12,391 nucleotides of DNA from JANXQG01 sp037147235. GTDB lineage: Bacteria; Planctomycetota; Planctomycetia; Pirellulales; Thermoguttaceae. Below the pieces are notes generated by a model. It saw only the letters and a program-made list of their open reading frames with translations. It was not told the DNA's origin and did no database searches. The stretch covers positions 1 to 12,391 of the forward strand of contig JBAWVO010000194.1 in the NCBI GenBank assembly GCA_037147235.1. The letters run 5' to 3'. A program made the position numbers and the translations under genes. Shown one piece after another: positions 6,724-12,391 of this stretch (position 1 is the stretch's first letter; every line of letters starts with the position of its first letter).

Positions 6724-9700
6724 ATGCAAGTAATTGATGGGAGCAGCGGCCCCATCCACCTTGAGTGGATGGGGAAGAAGGTTGGGCAGCTAGCAATAAA
6801 TGCAAACAAACCAAGACCCCATCCAGCTTGCCTGGATGGTGAATCAGATTATCCAGCTAACCTGCCTTCTCGACGCAGCAAGGCAACCTCCTTGGGGTCG
6901 TGTGTTATCTTATTGTCGGTTCTAGCTATCCAACCTTTTTCACCATCCGGGCAAGCCGGATGGGGCCCCGGCGATGGGTTCGCCGCGGACTGGAAACCCG
7001 TTCCCGGCCATTTTCCCATGTCACGCTGGGCAAACGATGTCGCGCCGGACAAAGTCCTGCCCGAATACCCTCGCCCGCAGATGGTCCGCAAGGATTGGCT
7101 CAATCTCAATGGGCTGTGGGGCTACAGCGTCCTCGCCAGGAACGCCAAGCAGCCGGATTCTTTCCAGGGCGAAATCCTGGTTCCTTTCCCGGTTGAAGCC
7201 CCACTCTCCGGCATCGGCAAGATGCTCAACGCCTTTCCTGGCAGGACCTACACCAACAGCCGTCTATGGTATCGCCGCACGTTCGAGACTCCCGCCGCAT
7301 GGAAGGGCCGACGCACCCTGCTGCACTTCGGCGCGGTTGACTGGGAAGCAACGGTTTTTCTCAATGGCAAGCAGCTCGGGGTTCACCAGGGTGGTTATGA
7401 CGAATTCTCGTTCGACGTGACCGACGCACTCAAGAGCGAAGGCATGAACGAGCTGGTCGTCGCCGTCTGGGATCCGACCTTTCAAGGCGGTTATCCTCGC
7501 GGCAAACAGATCGACAAGCCCGCGGGAATCTACTATACGCCCTGCACGGGCATCTGGCAGACGGTCTGGCTGGAACCGGTTGTGGAGACGCACATCAAAT
7601 CACTGCGAATTGTCCCGGATATTGACCAGGGTGTGGTTCGCATCACGGTAACTGCCGTCGCAGGCAAGAACGATGGCAATCTGCAAGCCGCAGTCGAAGT
7701 GTACGACGGGCAGACCAAGATCGGCTCGGCCAGCGGTTGGGCAAGCCAAGAACTTGTGGTCAAGATCCCTGACGCAAAACTGTGGTCGCCTGATTCGCCA
7801 TTCCTCTACAATCTACAGGTGACTTCATTTGGGCAGAGAATCACTCAGGAGTCGGATGTGGTCACGAGCTACTTCGGCATGCGAAAGGTGTCGATTGGCC
7901 CCGACAAAGACGGGATCACCCGGATTCTGCTGAACAATAAGTTCGTCTTGCACAACGGCGTGTTGGATCAGGGATTCTGGCCGGACGGTATCTACACCGC
8001 GCCGACGGATGCCGCCCTGCGCTATGACATCGAAACCATCAAGCAGCTCGGCTTCAACATGAGCCGCAAGCATGTGAAGGTAGAGCCGGAACGCTGGTAC
8101 TACTGGGCCGACAAGCTCGGCCTGCTGGTCTGGCAGGACATGCCTTGCAGCGGCGACGGCATCCATGCCAAACCGCCCGCTTACGCCGCTTCCAATGCCC
8201 AACTCCAGGACCAGTTCGGCGCCGAACTTAAGGCGATGATCGCTGGCCGCTTCAACCACCCCTCGATCGTCTCTTGGATCGTGTTCAATGAGGGGATGGG
8301 CCTGCAAAATTCCAAAGGCTACAAGCTGGACGACAACATCCGCACGTTCATGCGCCGCATGGCTGACATCGCCGCCGAGGACAAAACACGCGCGATCAAT
8401 GCCGAGAGCGGTGCGCCGATGGGCCAATACCAAGGCTGGAACATACTGGATATCGGCCTCGGTCAGATCATGGATGCCCATTGCTACGGAACCACGAAAT
8501 GCCTCGTCCCGACCAAAGAGCGAGCGAGCGTCATTGGCGAGTACGGCTATGCGAAGTTTGTTGATACGATCGACAAGTACATGCCCTTGGTGAAGAAACC
8601 CGGCGTCAGCGGGCTGGTGTGGACACAGATCACCGACGTGGAGAACGAGCGGAACGGCCTGCTGACCTACGACCGCGGCAAGTTCAACGAAGACCCGGAG
8701 AAAGTGGCCGCCAAGAATGTCAGTTACTGCGGCGGCGAACAGAAGGACATCACCCAGCTTCAGGCCCAGATCGACAAGGCAAGGAAAGAAGCCGACGAGC
8801 TGAAACGGCTTATCGGCATGCCGGAACGCAGCACCGAGGAAATCATGAAGCAGTTCGACAAAGGCATGAAGCGTTATGGCAGCGGAGCGGATGCAAGGGC
8901 GGCTGATCTGGCGGCGGTCAGCGCGAAACTGAGCAAAATCTCCGCCACCGTTGAGGGGAATGTGAGGACCGCGGATCCTTCGTCCTGGCCGAAGGCCGAT
9001 CCCGCCGCCATTCAACGCTGGCAGGATATGCGATTCGGCATGTTCATTCACTGGGGGCCGGTGAGCCTCAAGGGAACGGAGATCGGCTGGTCGCGCGGCA
9101 AGGAAGTCCCCACCGAAGTCTATGACAACCTCTACAAGGATTTCAATCCAACCAAATTCAACGCCGACGAGTGGGCTTCCATCGCCAAGGCGTCGGGCAT
9201 GAAGTATCTTGTGCTGACAACCAAGCATCACGACGGCTTCTGCCTATGGGATACCAAGTTCACTGACTACAACATCATGCACACCCCATTCAAGCGGGAC
9301 GTGGTCAAGGAACTGTCGGAGGCATGTAAGAAGCAGGGGATCGCTTTTGGGGCCTATTACTCGGTGGCAGACTGGTATCATCCCAATTGGCCCGGAGGCC
9401 GTGGCACCAAGAAAAATCCTCAACCTGACATGGATGCCTATGAGAAGTATCTCAACAACCAGTCCGAGGAATTGATCACCAAGTACGGCCCGCTGGTGAC
9501 GATCTGGAACGATCTGCCCCAGGCCTACGGCAACCGCGCCGCCAGCATCCTCCGCCGCGCGCGCGCCCTTCAGCCGGACATTCTTTTCAATAATCGTTGT
9601 GGCGTGGACGGCGACTATCTGATCCTCGAACAGAAGATCGGCAAGTTTAATAACCGCCAGCCGTGGGAAACGTGCATGACCTTGTGCAGGCAGTGGTCGT

Positions 9701-10179
9701 GGAAGCCTAATGACGGGATGAAGCCGCTGAAGCAGTGCCTCCAGACGCTGCTCTACTGCGCCGGAGGCGATGCAAATCTTCTCTTCAATGTCGGGCCAAT
9801 GCCGACGGGCGAGATCGAACCGCGGCAGGTTGAGCGGCTCAAGGAGATGGGAGCCTGGATGGCTAAGTATGGCGAGAGCATCTATGGCACGCGCGGCGGG
9901 CCGTTCATGCCAGGCAATGGGCAAGTCAGTACCCACAAGGACAATGTGATCTACGTGCATGTGCTGAATTGGGAAAAAGAGTCGCTGACGCTACCGGCCA
10001 TCAACAGGAAGATCGTCAAGAGCCAATTGCTGACCGACGGGAACGTCAACGTAAAACAGTTCGAGAAGCAACTCGTCATCTCGGTGCCAGTGACGGACCG
10101 TCAGGAAATCGATACAATCGTGAAGTTGGAATTGGACGGCCCCGCTGGGAGTATCTCCCCGCTGGCCGTCGGACCATAG
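6724..10179 (+). CDS. Exported GH2 - coiled-coil - GH29 fusion (glycosidase plus alpha-L-fucosidase)
   Basis: One open frame of 1151 codons joins two complete glycosidases. The GH2 part starts at ADWKPVPG (about residue 88): jelly-roll sugar-binding domain (90-285), Ig-like domain (290-400), TIM barrel (408-665) with acid/base Glu523 in FNEG and probable nucleophile Glu606 in GEYG. Residues 672-750 form a charged helical, coiled-coil-like linker (TQLQAQIDKARKEADELKRL). GH29 follows (755 to about 1080): FGMFIHWG (771-778), KHHDGF (834-839), probable nucleophile Asp930 in IWND, probable acid/base Glu969 in LEQ, WETCMT and LLFNVGPMPTGEIEP; a C-terminal beta-sandwich completes it. The Asp and Glu assignments follow the Thermotoga maritima fucosidase layout, recalled from memory. 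ATG 6724 has GGAG at nine bases, but residues 1-85 are encoded by a hairpin-repeat block. A TTG at 6892 is an alternative start just before the hydrophobic VILLSVLAI (61-69) signal-like core. GH2 sugar specificity cannot be read from sequence. Confidence 0.88.
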   Translation: MQVIDGSSGPIHLEWMGKKVGQLAINANKPRPHPACLDGESDYPANLPSRRSKATSLGSCVILLSVLAIQPFSPSGQAGWGPGDGFAADWKPVPGHFPMSRWANDVAPDKVLPEYPRPQMVRKDWLNLNGLWGYSVLARNAKQPDSFQGEILVPFPVEAPLSGIGKMLNAFPGRTYTNSRLWYRRTFETPAAWKGRRTLLHFGAVDWEATVFLNGKQLGVHQGGYDEFSFDVTDALKSEGMNELVVAVWDPTFQGGYPRGKQIDKPAGIYYTPCTGIWQTVWLEPVVETHIKSLRIVPDIDQGVVRITVTAVAGKNDGNLQAAVEVYDGQTKIGSASGWASQELVVKIPDAKLWSPDSPFLYNLQVTSFGQRITQESDVVTSYFGMRKVSIGPDKDGITRILLNNKFVLHNGVLDQGFWPDGIYTAPTDAALRYDIETIKQLGFNMSRKHVKVEPERWYYWADKLGLLVWQDMPCSGDGIHAKPPAYAASNAQLQDQFGAELKAMIAGRFNHPSIVSWIVFNEGMGLQNSKGYKLDDNIRTFMRRMADIAAEDKTRAINAESGAPMGQYQGWNILDIGLGQIMDAHCYGTTKCLVPTKERASVIGEYGYAKFVDTIDKYMPLVKKPGVSGLVWTQITDVENERNGLLTYDRGKFNEDPEKVAAKNVSYCGGEQKDITQLQAQIDKARKEADELKRLIGMPERSTEEIMKQFDKGMKRYGSGADARAADLAAVSAKLSKISATVEGNVRTADPSSWPKADPAAIQRWQDMRFGMFIHWGPVSLKGTEIGWSRGKEVPTEVYDNLYKDFNPTKFNADEWASIAKASGMKYLVLTTKHHDGFCLWDTKFTDYNIMHTPFKRDVVKELSEACKKQGIAFGAYYSVADWYHPNWPGGRGTKKNPQPDMDAYEKYLNNQSEELITKYGPLVTIWNDLPQAYGNRAASILRRARALQPDILFNNRCGVDGDYLILEQKIGKFNNRQPWETCMTLCRQWSWKPNDGMKPLKQCLQTLLYCAGGDANLLFNVGPMPTGEIEPRQVERLKEMGAWMAKYGESIYGTRGGPFMPGNGQVSTHKDNVIYVHVLNWEKESLTLPAINRKIVKSQLLTDGNVNVKQFEKQLVISVPVTDRQEIDTIVKLELDGPAGSISPLAVGP
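6750..6793 (+). repeat. CCATCC hairpin repeat, copy 1
   Basis: A perfect 10 bp stem, CCCCATCCAC (6750-6759) with GTGGATGGGG (6765-6774), encloses the 5-base loop CTTGA. It is followed by a tail (6775-6793) with GAAGGTTGGGCAGCTAG, which matches the tail of copy 3 at 16 of 19 positions. It lies inside the 5' part of the GH2-GH29 reading frame. Confidence 0.85.
6817..6860 (+). repeat. CCATCC hairpin repeat, copy 2
   Basis: Stem CCATCCAG (6819-6826) pairs with CTGGATGG (6832-6839) around loop CTTGC. The 25-base hairpin unit (6817-6841) differs from copy 3, read in reverse, only at one compensated stem pair. The tail (6842-6860) keeps the CAGCTAA end but is more diverged. Confidence 0.85.
6922..6965 (-). 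repeat. CCATCC hairpin repeat, copy 3 (inverted)
   Basis: On the minus strand this is the same unit as copy 2 with stem CCATCCGG / CCGGATGG and loop CTTGC, followed by tail AAAAAGGTTGGATAGCTAG. Together copies 2 and 3 make an inverted pair about 150 bases long. On the plus strand the block also encodes the hydrophobic segment of the GH2-GH29 protein. Confidence 0.85.
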
Positions 10180-10206
10180 CGAACATGTGACGAACAACGG
10201 AGATAG

Positions 10207-10379
10207 ACCACGAAACACACGAAACGCACGAAAGTAGACACTGAGATTGAAACCAAGAACTAACTGTCAATCCCAAAGAAAAAAGACAGGAGGAGGAGGG
10301 AGAATGTTCTTGACTTCAATCTTCCTGTCTTTCAACAAAGATCTCTTTCCCTTTTCGTGTATTTCGTGTATTTCGTGGT
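10207..10379. mobile_element. MITE-like inverted-repeat element between the two GH2 genes
   Basis: The left end (10207-10234, starting ACCACGAAACACACGAAA) is an imperfect reverse complement of the right end (10351-10379, ending TTTCGTGTATTTCGTGGT). A nested second pair, AAAGACAGGA (10282-10291) and TCCTGTCTTT (10323-10332), forms an inner stem. The 173-base unit has no coding capacity and fills most of the 262-base gap. The CACGAAA / TTTCGTG motif with a nested AAGACAGGA / TCCTGTCTT stem resembles a dispersed intergenic repeat I recall from several bacterial groups; it could equally be an RNA or terminator-like structure. Confidence 0.7.
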
Positions 10380-10441
10380 TTACCCTTGCCGCCTCCGGCA
10401 CCAATGAAATCGGACGCTAGTTATTAGGAGATAAGAAAGAA

Positions 10442-12289
10442 ATGAAGAAGCTCGTATTTCTGTTCGCCACAATTTGTATCGCAAGCCACGCGCTGGCCGC
10501 CGACTGGAAACCCGTGCCCGGTCAAATTATGACGCGCTGGGCCAAGGATGTATCGCCTGAGAAGGTGCTTCCCGAATACCCGCGACCGCAGATGGTCCGC
10601 CCGGAATGGAAAAACCTCAATGGTCTTTGGGATTACGCCATCGCCGGCGTTGACGCTGCGCAACCGGAACAATTTACCGGAAAGATCCTGGTGCCGTTTT
10701 GCATTGAGTCGGCCCTTTCCGGTGTGAAAAAGTCACTGGCCGCTAACCAACGCCTTTGGTATCACCGCGAATTTAATGCGCCCGATCTGGCCGGTGGAAA
10801 ACGCTTGCTGCTTCATTTTGGTGCGGTCGATTGGGAAACCAAGGTGCTGGTCAACGGCAAGCCCGTCGGTGAACACAAGGGCGGTTACGATGCATTCACC
10901 TGCGATATCACCGATACGGTCAAGCCGGGCGGCGGCAATGAACTGGTGGTCTCCGTATTCGATGCTTCCAACAGCGTTCAGGCGCGAGGTAAGCAGAGTT
11001 TTCCGCGCATGGCCAACCCCAAAGGCATCACCTACAGCCCGTGCTCCGGCATCTGGCAGACCGTGTGGCTGGAAACGGTTCCGGCAGCGCACATCGAGTC
11101 ACTGAAGATCGTGCCGGATGTGGACGGCGGAACGGTCTCTGTCACGGTTAATGCCAAAGGCGGCAAGGTCAAGGTGACCGCGCTGGATCCCGACATGCCA
11201 CTCGGAACCGGGGAAGGCGAGGCGCCTGTTGCCACCGGTGAAGGCGACGCGGGCCAACCGATTGTCCTGAAGATTCCCGCCGCCAAACTGTGGTCGCCGG
11301 AGAAGCCGTTCCTCTACGACTTGCGAGTTATGTGCGGCGATGACACGGTAACAAGCTACTTCGGCATGCGCAAGATCGCCCTCGGTAAAGACGAAAAGGG
11401 CGTGACGCGCATCCTGTTCAACGGCAAGTTCGTCTTCCAGGCCGGCTTTCTCGACCAAGGTTACTGGCCCGATGGAATCTATACTGCGCCGACGGACGAC
11501 GCGCTCCGTTACGACATTGAGATGACCAAGAAATTTGGCATGAACCTCGCTCGCAAACACGTCAAGGTTGAACCCGACCGCTGGTACTACTGGTGCGACA
11601 AGCTCGGCCTGCTCGTCTGGCAGGATATGCCCAGTGCCGGGCCCACCCACCGCGACGGCGCCGTCGGCGTAGGTGCCGGCCGGAACCGCCAGACGGGCGA
11701 AATGCAAGACGGCAAGGCCACCTCGACCACGGGTGCCTCGCAATTTGAAGCTGAACTCAAGGCCATGGTCGAAGGCCGCTGGAACCACCCGTCGATCGTC
11801 ATGTGGGTCGTCTTCAACGAAGGCTGGGGCCAATACGATACGCCGCGGCTGACCAAGTGGGTCAAGAGCCTCGATCCGTCGCGGCTGGTCAATAACGCCA
11901 GCGGCGGGTACGACATTCCGGCGGGCGACATCATGGACGCCCACCTCTATCCCGGCCCCTTCGCGCCCAAGCCCAAGGACGGCCGCGCGGCGGTCTGCGG
12001 GGAATTCGGCGGACTTGCTCTGCCCATCCCCGGCCATACCTGGGTCGAGAAGTCCTGGGGATACAGGAAGTTGAGTACCAAAGAGGAACTTACCAATCGC
12101 TACGTGGGGCTGATTAAGAGGGCCTACGAGTTGAAAGACACCGAGGCTATGAACGCCTTGATCTACACGCAAACCACCGACGTCGAAACCGAGTGCAACG
12201 GCCTGATGACTTACGATCGCGAGATTGTCAAGCCCGACCTGCAAAAAGTCTTCGACGCCAATCGAGGCAAGTTCCCCACGGCTCCCTAG
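10442..12289 (+). CDS. Secreted GH2-family glycosidase, stand-alone paralogue
   Basis: This 615-residue protein starts at ATG 10442 after AGGAG (10426-10430). Residues 1-19 form a signal peptide (MKKLVFLFATICIASHALA), with the mature start ADWKPVPG shared with the fusion protein. Domain order is the usual GH2 set: jelly-roll sugar-binding domain (about 20-210, NLNGLWDYAI, LWYHREF, LLLHFGAVDWE), Ig-like domain (217-315), and TIM barrel (about 328-600). Acid/base Glu460 lies in VVFNEGWG and probable nucleophile Glu521 in CGEFGG. Compared with the fusion's GH2 half it has an extra Gly/Thr-rich loop around residues 399-435 and ends at TDVETECNGLMTYDRE plus a short tail, with no GH29 partner. It is probably a beta-glycosidase such as a galactosidase or glucuronidase; the substrate cannot be assigned. 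It may be transcribed separately, because the repeat element precedes it, but no clear promoter is visible. Confidence 0.9.
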   Translation: MKKLVFLFATICIASHALAADWKPVPGQIMTRWAKDVSPEKVLPEYPRPQMVRPEWKNLNGLWDYAIAGVDAAQPEQFTGKILVPFCIESALSGVKKSLAANQRLWYHREFNAPDLAGGKRLLLHFGAVDWETKVLVNGKPVGEHKGGYDAFTCDITDTVKPGGGNELVVSVFDASNSVQARGKQSFPRMANPKGITYSPCSGIWQTVWLETVPAAHIESLKIVPDVDGGTVSVTVNAKGGKVKVTALDPDMPLGTGEGEAPVATGEGDAGQPIVLKIPAAKLWSPEKPFLYDLRVMCGDDTVTSYFGMRKIALGKDEKGVTRILFNGKFVFQAGFLDQGYWPDGIYTAPTDDALRYDIEMTKKFGMNLARKHVKVEPDRWYYWCDKLGLLVWQDMPSAGPTHRDGAVGVGAGRNRQTGEMQDGKATSTTGASQFEAELKAMVEGRWNHPSIVMWVVFNEGWGQYDTPRLTKWVKSLDPSRLVNNASGGYDIPAGDIMDAHLYPGPFAPKPKDGRAAVCGEFGGLALPIPGHTWVEKSWGYRKLSTKEELTNRYVGLIKRAYELKDTEAMNALIYTQTTDVETECNGLMTYDREIVKPDLQKVFDANRGKFPTAP

Positions 12290-12374
12290 CCCGAGTTTAT
12301 AATTACGGCCCTTCGGTTCTATCGAGCGGGTGCTAGGGACCGGCGCAGAAATAACTGTCGCAAGAAAAGTAGCA

Positions 12375-12391
12375 GGCACACTCCGTGTGCC
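12375..12391. repeat. Perfect short hairpin at the right edge
   Basis: GGCACAC (12375-12381) pairs with GTGTGCC (12385-12391) around TCC, preceded by AAGTAGCA. It lies 85 bases after the GH2 stop and is cut by the window end, so a following T-run cannot be seen. It may be the GH2 terminator or one copy of a dispersed planctomycete intergenic repeat with this GGCACACTCCGTGTGCC core. Confidence 0.6.

Noticed and set aside
8720..9010. GH2-GH29 junction as two genes joined by a sequencing error
   Set aside because: The linker reads as continuous, charged helical protein with normal codon use, and no plausible start with a ribosome site precedes the GH29 part; raw reads would settle it.
7825..9231. 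468-codon open frame on the minus strand inside the GH2-GH29 gene
   Set aside because: It is the antisense shadow of a recognisable GH2/GH29 coding region in GC-rich DNA and shows no protein family pattern.
11099..12379. 426-codon open frame on the minus strand over the second GH2 gene
   Set aside because: It is antisense to a clear GH2 catalytic domain, and its translation has no recognisable motif.

Overview
The window looks like part of a planctomycete-type genome (PVC superphylum). This is inferred from content, since no rRNA or marker gene is present: exported prenyltransferase/squalene-oxidase-repeat proteins, secreted SUMF1-fold proteins, large secreted glycosidases, and many structured intergenic repeats. 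Seven complete genes were found, plus a possible fragment at the left edge. Almost every product begins with a signal peptide, so this is mainly an export locus. No SusC/SusD pair, transporter, sulfatase or regulator is visible.

Layout. (1) Minus strand, 75-1163: a squalene-cyclase-fold repeat protein with a good sigma70-like promoter (1200-1228), followed by a possible next gene running off the left edge. (2) 1255-2086: about 830 bases with no convincing gene, holding a plus-strand promoter, small palindromes and a perfect 2 x 27 bp tandem repeat just before the next gene. (3) 2087-4003: two tandemly duplicated SUMF1-domain genes that lack the catalytic cysteines of true formylglycine-generating enzymes; a 3' hairpin was duplicated with them. 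(4) 4125-5816: a secreted right-handed beta-helix protein with a C-terminal F5/8-type-C-like domain, followed by a strong hairpin. (5) 5956-6720: an SGNH/GDSL esterase. (6) 6724-10179: a giant GH2 - coiled-coil linker - GH29 fusion whose N-terminal coding region runs through three copies of a hairpin repeat. (7) 10207-10379: a MITE-like inverted-repeat element. (8) 10442-12289: a second, stand-alone GH2 enzyme paralogous to the first half of the fusion. A short perfect hairpin closes the window.

Working model (inference): the plus-strand genes encode a secreted kit for a branched, probably fucose-containing and esterified glycan. The beta-helix protein binds or cleaves polysaccharide, the SGNH enzyme removes acyl groups, the GH29 domain removes alpha-L-fucose and the two GH2 domains remove beta-linked sugars. 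The most unusual points are the GH2-GH29 fusion, the repeat block that seems to supply its signal peptide, and the duplicated cysteine-less SUMF1 pair.
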